64,000 bases of DNA, from positions 1 to 64,000 of the IMG/VR virus record IMGVR_UViG_3300042114_000045, one strand, 5' to 3'. The stretch's first letter is position 1; the number at the start of each line of letters is the position of its first letter. Below are positions 38,580 to 48,565 of the stretch, one piece after another. This DNA is from a virus. Under the pieces are notes generated by a model. That model was not told the DNA's origin. It did not search any database and saw nothing but the letters and a program-made list of their open reading frames with translations. The translations under genes and the position numbers were made by a program.

Positions 38580-39440
38580 TTACACAGGCTCAGTTTCAAG
38601 GAAACCTTTTAAATCATTAATAGCTTTATCTGCTAGTTCTTTATTGACGTGAACTCCATTAGGCATAGATGTATTATAGTTAAATCTTCCATCATACTTC
38701 CAACCAAACTGCTCAGGAGTATTCATATCCCAAAAAACTATACCAGGTTTATTGATAGAAGCCATGTAATGTTGCATCATACTATCAATACCTACGAAGA
38801 AGTCAGCTTTACTAAACACGTACATCCATTGAATAACATTTAACTGTAGTTGTATAGCACCTTTTAGCTTTGGTTCATTTGGTAACCCGAATTGTACCAT
38901 TTTGTAATCAGAAAATTCCTTAGTTAAACCTTCGAATAGTGGATCTATCATACCCATATTTCTACCAGTTCTCATATGGTTTCTTTCATAAGCAGGTAAG
39001 TTATTTACATCTTTAATATCATAAGGACTTTGTCCACCACTAATTTGCATAACGTAGAACTTACCATCACCAAGTTGCTTGTCAATTGCAGCTTTCTCAT
39101 CTTCTGTAATTTTTGCATAGAGTACAGGTATTCTAGTTTCTAAATCTTTTTTTGGTAGTCCTAGCATATTAGCCCAAGCATCTACTACGTGAACATCACC
39201 TTTCCACATATTACCGATATATGGATCCCATGCATAAACATCATCAAAGTAACTATAGAACTTTCTCATATCTTTACCTTCAGCTGAATGATACACCATA
39301 CTAACACCTGGACAACCCATAAATATTTCTGGGTACGCAGATTCAATACATATGTTACCATCTCTTTCAACAAGCTCTTTAATTAAACCTGTAAACGCTA
39401 TATTCTTTCCTATTCCACCATCAATTTTATATAAATTCAT
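38580..39440 (-). CDS. Glycosyltransferase, GT9/heptosyltransferase-like
   Basis: 286 residues. N-terminal GGIGKNIAFTGLIKELVERDG (8-28) and C-terminal ADFFVGIDSMMQHYMASINKPGIVFWD (212-238) are the two nucleotide-sugar site patterns of GT9 enzymes. Lies within the fibre island, so it could modify fibre, host or surface glycan; not stated by sequence. AAAGGATATACATG. The activity is inferred from fold only. Confidence 0.65.
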   Translation of the reverse strand: MNLYKIDGGIGKNIAFTGLIKELVERDGNICIESAYPEIFMGCPGVSMVYHSAEGKDMRKFYSYFDDVYAWDPYIGNMWKGDVHVVDAWANMLGLPKKDLETRIPVLYAKITEDEKAAIDKQLGDGKFYVMQISGGQSPYDIKDVNNLPAYERNHMRTGRNMGMIDPLFEGLTKEFSDYKMVQFGLPNEPKLKGAIQLQLNVIQWMYVFSKADFFVGIDSMMQHYMASINKPGIVFWDMNTPEQFGWKYDGRFNYNTSMPNGVHVNKELADKAINDLKGFLETEPV

Positions 39441-39528
39441 GTATATCCTTTTATTTATTTATAAAGGAAGTATAACATAACCTTTGTTAAAAGTTTCTTA
39501 GGAAAAGTAATACTTGTACTAATTAATC

Positions 39529-39562
39529 TTACCAATAGTTCATACCAATACTTTACTATTGG
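39529..39562 (-). terminator. Hairpin after the 83-residue gene
   Basis: Inverted repeat ACCAATAGT…ACTATTGGT with a loop of about 15 bases, overlapping the stop of the 83-residue gene. It could end transcription or stabilise the message ahead of the glycosyltransferase. No U-run. Confidence 0.35.
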
Positions 39563-39807
39563 TCTTTAGTTCCGTTGTACTTCTCAGTAGCAACAGCATA
39601 TAAACTCTCATAAGGGCTAACACCATCTACAAAAGGAGCTTCTACACCGAATCCTTCTAACTGATACTTAGTACCATCTTTAGTTACGTTATACACTTCA
39701 AAGTGACCTCTCCAACCATCTTTAGCACTACCGTGAATATGCTCTATTTTAGCATACGCTTTCTTTACACTCATTCCCTTAAATTCATAGTCTATTCTTA
39801 TTGCCAT
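39556..39807 (-). CDS. Small conserved-looking phage protein
   Basis: 83 residues, beta-rich (MAIRIDYEFKGMSVKKAYAKIEHIHG…). This kind of short protein recurs in fibre regions of phages of Gram-negative hosts; function unknown. Possibly a small fibre-attachment or chaperone protein. AAAGGATATAAC before the ATG. Confidence 0.6.
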   Translation of the reverse strand: MAIRIDYEFKGMSVKKAYAKIEHIHGSAKDGWRGHFEVYNVTKDGTKYQLEGFGVEAPFVDGVSPYESLYAVATEKYNGTKDQ

Positions 39808-39864
39808 GTTATATCCTTTTATTTTAATTTGTTATAAATACCAAGTACCTACTTAGCAATAGCT

Positions 39865-41769
39865 TTAAGTAGCGTATCCTTGTATCTCAACCGTCTCAAC
39901 TCGTACTTCCCAGTAGATAACTTCTGTACCACCACTAGCACACTCAACTTTCAAACCTCCAAGAGTTGTATCTGCACTTATAGCTAAACTACAAGGCAAA
40001 GTACCACCTAGTACAGTAACAGTGTTACCAACTATAGTAGTGGATGCAACATCAGCTCCTATAACCAAAATACCTTTAACCTCAAAAGCTTTAACATTAG
40101 CTTCGGTAGTATCTGATCCAGCCTGTTTAGCTAACACGGTTAGTCTATACGTCGCAGCAGAGCTGAAAACAGCTAAGGAAAATATATTTTTACTACCAAC
40201 GTTAATATTAGGACTTCCAGCATCAGCAGTAGCCACTACTGCAGTCGTACTGGTACTTCTAGCTCTTAACAACACAGTCGTAGTTTGCATAGGGGTAACA
40301 CAACTATTATGGTAGTTACCACTAGAATGAGATATACTTCCTATAGTACTAGCAGCAGTACTCCTACCAATAGCTGTAGAAGCATAACCGCTAGCGATAG
40401 TATTGATACCCATAGCCGTAGAATTACATCCAGTAGCACAAGTATTATAACCAATAGCTGTAGAGTAATTTCCAATAGCTGTAACGCATGTACCTAACGC
40501 AATTGAACCTTCAGCACAAGCGCAACTAACGTAACCTATAGCAATAGCACCAGCACCATTAGAGATAGTACCACCACCTCCAATAGCCAAACCATACATA
40601 CATGATACTGCGTTGGTACCGATTGCTATTGAGTAATCGCCTGCCGTAATGGATGAACCGAGTGCTATACTAGAAACCCCAGCTATTGTGGTGTTACCCA
40701 TAGCTATACCAAAATCACCAGTTCTAGTATGCGCCCCTGCTGTAAAAGAGTAACAACCTACAGCACCATAGTAACACGTTGCTGTAGAACTAAAACTTAA
40801 ATCTACTGACGAGGTACCAATAGTACCGTAGTTATTAGGATTAACTGCTCTATAGTAAGTACCATATCCTGAATTAATTACGCATAAGCCTGGAGTTCCA
40901 CCACTTGTAGGTATAGCCCAGCTAGCTAACCCATTAGTATCTGATACCAGTACCTTACCTGCTCCTTGAGTTCCGTCTATTATCTTAATCTGTTTAGTAC
41001 AAGTCATACCATTACAGTCTATGGAAAAATGAACATTATAGTCATCTGTTATATTATACTTACTATCAGTACCATATCCAACTGCAAATATCTTATTAGA
41101 TGTACATCCAATTTGTGTACCGCTACCAAACGCCGAGCTCTTACATCCCCTATTAATAACATCATATCCTGTACTAAACGACATATCACCAACAGAACAT
41201 GAGTTATACCCAATAGCTATAGAGCTAAACCCTATAGCCTTTGTACCACTACCAAAAGCAGAAGAATAATTACCAACTGCTGAAGTATAAGCACCAGTAG
41301 CAAACGATGCAATACCAGAACCGTAGTTTTGAATACCAATTGCTGTTGCGAAACATCCTGTCACTTGGTGTTGACACCCAATAGCAGTAGAATAGCAGTT
41401 ATTAACAAAATTGCAGAAACCTATGGCAGTAGAGTACGCACAAAGTGATCTATTGCACAAACCAAATGCTATGGAATAGTCGCCACTTGAAATTGAACAA
41501 ATACCGAAATTTACAGAACCTTTACCTGGAGTTGGGTATGAATTGTTATTTGTATCTAGTGTATGTATACTACTGCTATTTAATATAAAGGCGCTATCAG
41601 TATGTAAGTTACCTAGTACAATAGTTTTACTAGATTTTCCTGCTGAAGGCAGTAAATCCACAGTATTACAAGAAATTTGTTTACCAGATACTTCGTATAA
41701 ACAACTAGTTGTAGCTGCACTATACAATGAGTCATACCTACCAAAACTTTCCTCAATACCGTAATTCAT
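39865..41769 (-). CDS. Large YadA-head-like tail fibre, Cys-rich
   Basis: 634 residues, about 26 cysteines. Two blocks of 14-residue YadA-head-type repeats (about residues 85-205 and 340-460: STAIGFCNFVNNCY, SIALGSSITAGDY, STAIGYNTCATGCN), separated by the KIFAVGYG…DDYNVHFSIDC…DGTQGAGKVL module shared with the 440-residue fibre. The end (about 500-634) is a beta domain. The protein is very likely a trimeric adhesin-type fibre. ATGA overlap with the upstream gene. Confidence 0.75.
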   Translation of the reverse strand: MNYGIEESFGRYDSLYSAATTSCLYEVSGKQISCNTVDLLPSAGKSSKTIVLGNLHTDSAFILNSSSIHTLDTNNNSYPTPGKGSVNFGICSISSGDYSIAFGLCNRSLCAYSTAIGFCNFVNNCYSTAIGCQHQVTGCFATAIGIQNYGSGIASFATGAYTSAVGNYSSAFGSGTKAIGFSSIAIGYNSCSVGDMSFSTGYDVINRGCKSSAFGSGTQIGCTSNKIFAVGYGTDSKYNITDDYNVHFSIDCNGMTCTKQIKIIDGTQGAGKVLVSDTNGLASWAIPTSGGTPGLCVINSGYGTYYRAVNPNNYGTIGTSSVDLSFSSTATCYYGAVGCYSFTAGAHTRTGDFGIAMGNTTIAGVSSIALGSSITAGDYSIAIGTNAVSCMYGLAIGGGGTISNGAGAIAIGYVSCACAEGSIALGTCVTAIGNYSTAIGYNTCATGCNSTAMGINTIASGYASTAIGRSTAASTIGSISHSSGNYHNSCVTPMQTTTVLLRARSTSTTAVVATADAGSPNINVGSKNIFSLAVFSSAATYRLTVLAKQAGSDTTEANVKAFEVKGILVIGADVASTTIVGNTVTVLGGTLPCSLAISADTTLGGLKVECASGGTEVIYWEVRVETVEIQGYAT

Positions 41770-42149
41770 AGGTCACCACCTCTGGTAACGATACAATTGA
41801 TAGTCTGTGTAGTAGTAATTCCTACTTTAATCTTCCATCCAGATTTTAGAATTATACCTAAATTAGTAAACTGCTGTTTCCATGCTACGGCAGTTGTACT
41901 AGCAGTAATAGCAGTAGTTGCCATTTCTAGTATAAGTCTCGTGTAAGTACCATCATATATGAAAAGTGTTATCACACCAGCCACTGAGTTACCTGTAGCA
42001 CTAAACATTATGTCATCTACCCTAGTTCCATTTGCACCTGCAGTTATTAAGTCTACCAAAGTTCCTGTACCGTCTCTAGCCGTATTAGCCGTAGTTACTT
42101 GACACATTGCTGTACAAGGTGTTGCTGCGTATTGTGGTGCTGCTGCCAT
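41766..42149 (-). CDS. Small fibre-associated protein
   Basis: 127 residues, beta-rich, Ala/Thr-rich (MAAAPQYAATPCTAMCQVTTANTARDGTGTL…). Overlaps the large fibre start by four bases (ATGA), so production is coupled to it. Probably a domain or cap of the same fibre; unknown. Confidence 0.6.
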   Translation of the reverse strand: MAAAPQYAATPCTAMCQVTTANTARDGTGTLVDLITAGANGTRVDDIMFSATGNSVAGVITLFIYDGTYTRLILEMATTAITASTTAVAWKQQFTNLGIILKSGWKIKVGITTTQTINCIVTRGGDL

Positions 42150-42150
42150 A

Positions 42151-42393
42151 TTATATTACCCCTCTTTGTATTTCAAATTTATGATTCACGGAACTTCCCA
42201 CACCACCTGAATTAGTTCCTGGTACCCAAGTACTAGTTGCTATATCCCAAACTAATATATTACCATCTGCAATACCAGTAGTATTAACGTCTCTTAAATC
42301 TGTTAGATTTTTATATAAAAAACTACAACCATCTGACCCAATAATATCAGATGAATTGCTAAGTTGTAATGTATCACAGACTTGTATAGCCAT
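42151..42393 (-). CDS. Short fibre protein
   Basis: 80 residues. The segment NLTDLRDVNTTGIADGNILVWD is a common linking unit in phage fibres. One base from the previous gene. Probably a short linker fibre. Confidence 0.6.
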   Translation of the reverse strand: MAIQVCDTLQLSNSSDIIGSDGCSFLYKNLTDLRDVNTTGIADGNILVWDIATSTWVPGTNSGGVGSSVNHKFEIQRGVI

Positions 42394-42397
42394 CTAC

Positions 42398-43186
42398 TTA
42401 TCCGATAATAACAACAGTATATGAGTTTGCACCTAGTACAGCAGAAAACTCTAATGTAATTGTATTAGCATCTGTGTGATTTATATTACACATTACCTCA
42501 TCACCAGAAGCTGTGTACACTCTTGTATGTACGTAGTTAGATCCTAAATTATGTACAATAGGAAATGATGAAGCATTACCTGTAATTGTAGTTTGGTGTT
42601 TTTTAACAGACCATACAGAATTTTTTAGTTTTAATGGTGTAATAGCTCTAACGTCGTCAGTACCAGTGTTAACTTCTGATTGCGTTGCAACTTCTAAAAC
42701 CCCAGCAGTCTCTTCAGTAGCTGAAGGTGTAGTAGCCATAAACGCAGTCCATGTAACACTATCAGTATCAAGTACGAAGTTAGTATTTGTTTGTCTATAC
42801 GTATTACCTGTGTATGTACCTTCTTCAACAGTAACAATAGCTTGTTCAAGACTATTAACACTATTGGCATCAGTAGACCTAGTAGTCGTAATAGAATCCC
42901 CATTAAATACATATATACCATTACTTTTTGGGGTAGTTTGTCCCATTAATAAAAGTCTATCTCCAACAGATAATGTTATACCGTCTAATTGACTTCCTGG
43001 TGCTGCTAAGTTAACATTACTAGCTACAGCTACTCTTACAGCATCTTTCCATGAAATACCTCCTGCAATAATACTATCTAAATCTTGTAACCTTACAGGT
43101 TCAGTAGAACTGCCTGGAGCAGGTAGGTTAATAATTTTTGAGGTAGACCCCATGTCAAACGTTTGTCTTACTTGTATATTTGCCAT
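42398..43186 (-). CDS. Tail fibre/appendage protein
   Basis: 262 residues. MANIQVRQTFDMGSTSKIINLP and GISWKDAVRVA…GDRLLLMGQTTPKSNGIYVFNGDS are typical of phage side fibres and trunk proteins. Ends with a beta domain (HNLGSNYVHTRVY…). AAAGGAAAAGT before the ATG. Confidence 0.7.
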   Translation of the reverse strand: MANIQVRQTFDMGSTSKIINLPAPGSSTEPVRLQDLDSIIAGGISWKDAVRVAVASNVNLAAPGSQLDGITLSVGDRLLLMGQTTPKSNGIYVFNGDSITTTRSTDANSVNSLEQAIVTVEEGTYTGNTYRQTNTNFVLDTDSVTWTAFMATTPSATEETAGVLEVATQSEVNTGTDDVRAITPLKLKNSVWSVKKHQTTITGNASSFPIVHNLGSNYVHTRVYTASGDEVMCNINHTDANTITLEFSAVLGANSYTVVIIG

Positions 43187-43198
43187 ACTTTTCCTTTT

Positions 43199-46144
43199 TT
43201 ATTGGTACACTATATACCCTGATTCATAATTACTAAATTCTACCACAAACCTGTTTAAGTCAAGCTGAATTGTTGAGGTAAACATTTGTACACCACCAGT
43301 AGTATAAACAGAAACAGTTGGTATTCTACCTCTATTATGTACTACATTAACTACGTTGACGTTGCTAAACACTTCTGTTACAGGTTCATATATCGTAGGT
43401 TTATTGAGAATAATGGGACTATTATTAGTACCAGTATTACACCAATCAATTTCTATTCTTTTTGAACACCACTTATTAACAGTTGAGTCCCACATTAAAG
43501 TATCATCATTACATACACCGGTTACAACTACATCGGTTAAATCATTTAGTGTATTATAAGAACAAACATCAACTGAACTGCTTGTGTTATTAATACCATC
43601 ACATAATGTTATCACGTTATTACACGATGTAATACATGAGTTGTACATACCAGTCTTTAGTGTATTACATACACCGATAACGCATGAAACTAGATTACTA
43701 AGACATGTTGTGCATCCATTAATTGCAGCTACTTGAACTTCCAAACTAGACGCTGCATCAACAGCAGCGACACCGGCAGCAATTGCATTACTTATATCAA
43801 CTTCAGTATTTTGAACTAAACTAGTAAGACAACTATTAATATTGTCAATACAACTCTTAGAACTAATAACACACGACTGAAGACTTTGTACACAATCTCT
43901 GGCGGTAGTTATATATGCACAGGTAGTAGCAATACTGGTAGCAGCATTACCAACAGCGCAAGACATAGTAGTTATATCATTACACATAGTAGTAATACAA
44001 TCTGCAGCGTTTAAAGCATTAGTACCGTAGCTTTGTGAAACAGTAGCCCAGTGTAAAGCACTGTATCTATCATTAACACCATCATTACATATAATCTGGT
44101 TATACGGAGTCTCTGCCCATAAACAAGCAGTTCCAGCACCGTTAGTGTAGTCATCAATAAGTGTATTAACAAATGCTTGAATACAACTACATTCGGTTTC
44201 TGTAAATGCATCAATTTCTAAACACTTATTTATTGTAACATTATCCAATGTAGTACAGGCTGCTGCCATACAGTTGTCGATAGTTGTAACAATACCAGTA
44301 ACACATAATATTTTATCGTTAGCAGCAGTCACCATATTAGAACATATCGATCTACTTAGGTCATAATAACACTTAGCAGAGTAGTAGCCGCAAGTGTCCG
44401 TTCCAACACCACTTGCATACCAAGCTGCGCAGTCTCTATACCCTATTGTGGCGTTCTTTATAGTATTTACACATGCTATAGAATTTGTTATCTCAGGAAT
44501 ATATACATCCACTAACGAGTTATAAACTGTATTAACGCAAGAGAATTCACTTGACGCAGTTTGTAATAACCCTTCTGTACAAGTAATGTATGAATCTACG
44601 TTTACCATTGCTGCTATACCGTTAGTAAAATCAGTTTCTGTACCTACAAACCCACCATCAGTTGCATATTGAAAAGCACTCTTACCGTTATGAACGCAGA
44701 ATTGACCAGCAGTCACACCAGTAGATAGTAGTACACTATAGATGTCACAAGAGTCTGCACTCAGTTTTGGTTTACCTAAATATGTACTATTATAGCAAGC
44801 CTGTGCAATACCAATCCCGCGTAAATCACCTGTAGTATAACTACTACCGTCACTAAAATTCCATTTGTATCTTCCATCAGTACAGGCATCTGTACTAAGC
44901 ATACATATACCTTTACCGTGGCATAGTGTTGTTGTAAAAACAGAACCATTAGTTAAAAAGAATTTAACATCATCAACTTTGTTACCAAAAGTATCTAAAC
45001 ATCTGCACGTTTGTGTGATATTATTTACGCTAGCACCGTTAACCCCGTTAAATACTTCATAACAATGTGCGTATCCATTATCGAATGTCATTTTATAGCA
45101 AGTACCGTTCTGAGAGCTACTTAATACAGAAACACACTGTACTTTACCACCATCTAAAGGTCTATAAATATTAAAATCAAAACTAGGACAGTTACGACTA
45201 AAGTTTATTCTATACTTATCAAAACTTCCGCCAATACCACTGCATATTTGTTGGATACAAGTAATACCTGCACCTTGTGCTATATCGAAGCTAGTAACGC
45301 CACCATTATGTAAGCAGATATTATACCTATCAACACCAACAGGTACGCCAGATGTTGCTGGTACTATACAAGATATACCTGTACCATTTTGTACATTAAA
45401 TGTACTAGTTTGCCCATCACCCATAGTAATAGTATACGTATCTAAACTACCTAAACAACCAGTACCACCAGTTCTTAGTACTGATGCAATACCATTACCG
45501 TTTGTTACACATATATCATCACTTGTAGTACCATCTGTGTAACAAGTTCTATAGATTGAGGTACCACCTTCAGCAGTACTGATACTAACTGGAGCTAAAC
45601 AACTAACACCTCTACCAGTTGCACCTCTTAAACTATTAGTTTTAAAAGTACATCCGTCACTAAAGTGCCAAGTGTATGAATAGTCAGGATTTTCTGTACT
45701 GTCAACTAGACAAACGTGTCTACCGTTACACACGGTAAAAGGTAGTAGACAGTTACTTGTAGTGCATAGTGAATAAACATTTGATTCTACACCAAAACTA
45801 GTAGGAACTATACCACATATACTATCACCTTTGTCTCCACATAGGTTACTAGTTGTATAAGAAGTACCTTCACTGAAATTCCATGTATATGTACCGTCAT
45901 TATTATCAACGATACAAGACATTTTAACGTCAAGTCCATTATGAACAGTAAAACAAGCATTATTACCACTAGTTAGGTTAATTCTATATGTATCTACGGT
46001 ACCAATAGCCGGAGTTTCACCTGAAACCCGTACAATACCAGTAATACTATCACCTTTGATACCAGAAATACACGAAGTAGTACCGTCATCATAGTGAAAT
46101 ATAATACCAGTAGTATCCGTAGTTACATTACATACATTAGCCAT
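43199..46144 (-). CDS. Giant Cys-rich fibre, beta modules then coiled coil
   Basis: 981 residues with about 65 cysteines (6.6%). Residues 1-500 are repeated beta modules of the form G(I/D)..S..C..…D.YTWNFSDG…YTT; residues about 520-860 are helical, with Cys at regular heptad-type spacing (for example seven-residue steps in QSLQSCVISSKSCIDNINSC). The end is a small beta domain. Such a shape fits a long trimeric fibre. AAGGATTATGA before the ATG. Confidence 0.7.
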   Translation of the reverse strand: MANVCNVTTDTTGIIFHYDDGTTSCISGIKGDSITGIVRVSGETPAIGTVDTYRINLTSGNNACFTVHNGLDVKMSCIVDNNDGTYTWNFSEGTSYTTSNLCGDKGDSICGIVPTSFGVESNVYSLCTTSNCLLPFTVCNGRHVCLVDSTENPDYSYTWHFSDGCTFKTNSLRGATGRGVSCLAPVSISTAEGGTSIYRTCYTDGTTSDDICVTNGNGIASVLRTGGTGCLGSLDTYTITMGDGQTSTFNVQNGTGISCIVPATSGVPVGVDRYNICLHNGGVTSFDIAQGAGITCIQQICSGIGGSFDKYRINFSRNCPSFDFNIYRPLDGGKVQCVSVLSSSQNGTCYKMTFDNGYAHCYEVFNGVNGASVNNITQTCRCLDTFGNKVDDVKFFLTNGSVFTTTLCHGKGICMLSTDACTDGRYKWNFSDGSSYTTGDLRGIGIAQACYNSTYLGKPKLSADSCDIYSVLLSTGVTAGQFCVHNGKSAFQYATDGGFVGTETDFTNGIAAMVNVDSYITCTEGLLQTASSEFSCVNTVYNSLVDVYIPEITNSIACVNTIKNATIGYRDCAAWYASGVGTDTCGYYSAKCYYDLSRSICSNMVTAANDKILCVTGIVTTIDNCMAAACTTLDNVTINKCLEIDAFTETECSCIQAFVNTLIDDYTNGAGTACLWAETPYNQIICNDGVNDRYSALHWATVSQSYGTNALNAADCITTMCNDITTMSCAVGNAATSIATTCAYITTARDCVQSLQSCVISSKSCIDNINSCLTSLVQNTEVDISNAIAAGVAAVDAASSLEVQVAAINGCTTCLSNLVSCVIGVCNTLKTGMYNSCITSCNNVITLCDGINNTSSSVDVCSYNTLNDLTDVVVTGVCNDDTLMWDSTVNKWCSKRIEIDWCNTGTNNSPIILNKPTIYEPVTEVFSNVNVVNVVHNRGRIPTVSVYTTGGVQMFTSTIQLDLNRFVVEFSNYESGYIVYQ

Positions 46145-46153
46145 TCATAATCC

Positions 46154-46843
46154 TTATGATATTGTGTAAGAAAATGCACTGAATCCTTTTGGAAGAGTAC
46201 CAAATCCTTTTAAATCTACATCTCTTGTAGTATTATCGCCAGGTATTAAACCTTTTGCCTCTATTTCATCACAAGACATCTTAAATCTCATTAAATGTGT
46301 ATTATTTTCACCATCAATGTTACCGTCAACACTACCGTGAGCTCTGTAACCTACATAATGCATCAACGGTTCCATTAAAAATCTAGGAATTTCAACACTA
46401 TAAGACTCATCAGCGTCTAAAGGTATTTCAACTGGCATAGTACAGAATGTAACTACGAATTGTGTTACATCTTTTTGTACTTCTTTTACTTGCATTGTGT
46501 CATACGTCGGGAAATATGCAGTATATTTATCAGCGTAGTTATTAATAGAAACTTCATTTCCTAAATTATCAACAATCCTAATTATTCTACTAAATTCTCT
46601 CTTATTATAGGTAGCTTTAACTACTCCAGACAGTACATCAGCACTACCTTTGTTAAGTGTGTAGATAGTTTTACCTGGTACTAGATCAATAACTGCTTCT
46701 TGTACATTTAATACAAATCTATCATGTATGGCAACGATAGCCATATTTATAAAATCAATAATAACGTTATCAGGTTTATCTTTTGCCGATAATCCCTTTA
46801 ACTCTCCGTTTCTTGCTGTGTTTAATATACTACTTAGTTTCAT
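46154..46843 (-). CDS. Tail tube/adaptor protein, N4 gp67-like by position
   Basis: 229 residues, next to the large terminase as the tail tube gene is in N4. Opening MKLSSILNTARNGELKGL and the beta part VQKDVTQFVVTFCTMPVEIPLDADESYSVEIPRFLMEPLMHYVGYRAH recall small podovirus adaptor proteins that close the portal. AGGGG-type site before the ATG. The N4 assignment is by synteny and style only. Confidence 0.65.
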   Translation of the reverse strand: MKLSSILNTARNGELKGLSAKDKPDNVIIDFINMAIVAIHDRFVLNVQEAVIDLVPGKTIYTLNKGSADVLSGVVKATYNKREFSRIIRIVDNLGNEVSINNYADKYTAYFPTYDTMQVKEVQKDVTQFVVTFCTMPVEIPLDADESYSVEIPRFLMEPLMHYVGYRAHGSVDGNIDGENNTHLMRFKMSCDEIEAKGLIPGDNTTRDVDLKGFGTLPKGFSAFSYTIS

Positions 46844-46882
46844 GTGTACCCCTCAATTATGGGATATTTTACTGTAAATCAC

Positions 46883-48565
46883 CTAAAATACAACTGAAGA
46901 CATCCTATTCTCTTCATCTCTATCAGGTGTTTGCCATTCATCACCCCACATAGTACCAATATGTACAACATTTGGATCTTCTATAACTTCTATACTAGGT
47001 CTATAAGCCTCAATCTCACTAAGCATTGATATAGTATCAGCAATATCATCGTGTTTAGACTTAAAACCTTTCTTAGAGACATTGCGTAGTTCCTCTTCTA
47101 GTTCATTCATATAAGCTTCTTCCTTCATTTCTTCAGGGAACCATATCTTTTTCTGTTTAAACAACGGTAATACCTGGTTGAATCTAGTTAATTTATCACC
47201 AATTGGTCTAATTCCAGGTGCATTACCATTACTCTTACCGACTGCTAAGTTAAAGAATATATTTCGTCTTATCATTTCTTGGTTAATCCAACTTATAAAC
47301 CCACCTTGTTGACCAGTAACCTCTATACCTACGCTCAATGGTTTGTACATACTTACCATTCTAAATAGATCATTTATATTTGTATCCATTAGTTGCTGTT
47401 TACATATACCATCAACCAACATCCAGTCACCATTATTAGTGTATGCCCATACAGATATAACACTAAAGTCAGCACCTTTCTTACTCGAGGTAGCAAAGTC
47501 CGTAGTTATATAATAATTGTACGCGTACTTGTTCTTAATTATATCAGATCTTTTATACCATACAACATCACTATCTTGAATCAATCTATCTTCCTCAGAC
47601 ATAATTCTTAGCATAAGCTCTTGGTAGAAGTTTTCTGGTTTATTAAGTGCAATAGCCTCATCATACTCAGCTTTAACATACTCGTATGTAAACCTATCTT
47701 CCCAACTACCTCTAAACTCTTCTCTAGGACAAGGAAACCTCTCACAAACAGGAAACACTGATACAGTCCAAGCACCACTCTCAACAGCTCTGTACAATGG
47801 ATCTCTTGCATTAAACGGTGTACCGATAAAAATCATCTTCTGTTTAGTAGGATGTAACGCTTTAGACACAGCCTTATAGATAGTATTTTCAATAGTTTCA
47901 ATAATGGTAGCAGATCTAGCAGCATCATCACTAATAAGGTCATCCAGAATAGCTACTGTAGGTCTTATACCCATCTCTTTAGCTCCCCTTACCCCAGTTT
48001 GTGCTCCATATCCTTTAACAACCGTTCTATGACCTTTTGTGTTCATAAACTCTAAACGAATATCAGTAAACTTTCTACCACCAGAAGTCTGATTTTCGTA
48101 TTCGTCTAAGTCAACAAATCCAGCACCATCTGTACCTACAGTTATTTTCTGGTTAGGAATTAGTTGCTTTAAAAACTCACTCTCTTGGTATCTATATTCA
48201 ACGTTTCTTCTTAAGTTTTTTACTCCATTTTCAATACTATCGGTTACATATAACATAAGACTAACTTTACCAAAACCTGGTAGATAACCAAATGCGGCAA
48301 CAAACAATATTAAGTACTCGGCAAACAACGTAGTTTTACCGATACCCCTATGACACATAATAGCACAACGTCTATCTTCATTAAATACTCTCTCCATCAT
48401 AACTAAGTGTACAGGTGGAGTTTCATTCTCTTCACTACCGCCATTTACAGCTTTGATAAAGTTTACAAACCTTAGTGCATCATCAATAGGCATATAGCCT
48501 TTAAACTCATAATCTACGTTGTTAAGGTATTCCTCAACCGTAGTTGCTTTACTTCTCTCTATCAT
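46883..48565 (-). CDS. Terminase large subunit
   Basis: 560 residues. ATPase: Walker A CHRGIGKTT (71-79), Walker B VAILDD (204-209), motif III around KMIFIGTP (243-250). RNase-H-like nuclease: TDFATSSKKGAD (355-366) and KHDDIADTIS near 520. The ATPase pumps DNA into the head, and the nuclease cuts concatemers. ATG directly after the upstream stop; ribosome binding site GGAGAAATAGATG. Confidence 0.93.
   Translation of the reverse strand: MIERSKATTVEEYLNNVDYEFKGYMPIDDALRFVNFIKAVNGGSEENETPPVHLVMMERVFNEDRRCAIMCHRGIGKTTLFAEYLILFVAAFGYLPGFGKVSLMLYVTDSIENGVKNLRRNVEYRYQESEFLKQLIPNQKITVGTDGAGFVDLDEYENQTSGGRKFTDIRLEFMNTKGHRTVVKGYGAQTGVRGAKEMGIRPTVAILDDLISDDAARSATIIETIENTIYKAVSKALHPTKQKMIFIGTPFNARDPLYRAVESGAWTVSVFPVCERFPCPREEFRGSWEDRFTYEYVKAEYDEAIALNKPENFYQELMLRIMSEEDRLIQDSDVVWYKRSDIIKNKYAYNYYITTDFATSSKKGADFSVISVWAYTNNGDWMLVDGICKQQLMDTNINDLFRMVSMYKPLSVGIEVTGQQGGFISWINQEMIRRNIFFNLAVGKSNGNAPGIRPIGDKLTRFNQVLPLFKQKKIWFPEEMKEEAYMNELEEELRNVSKKGFKSKHDDIADTISMLSEIEAYRPSIEVIEDPNVVHIGTMWGDEWQTPDRDEENRMSSVVF

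Noticed and set aside
35371-46144. Diversity-generating retroelement target in the fibre genes
   Set aside because: No reverse transcriptase, template repeat or adenine-biased variable end could be found in the window.
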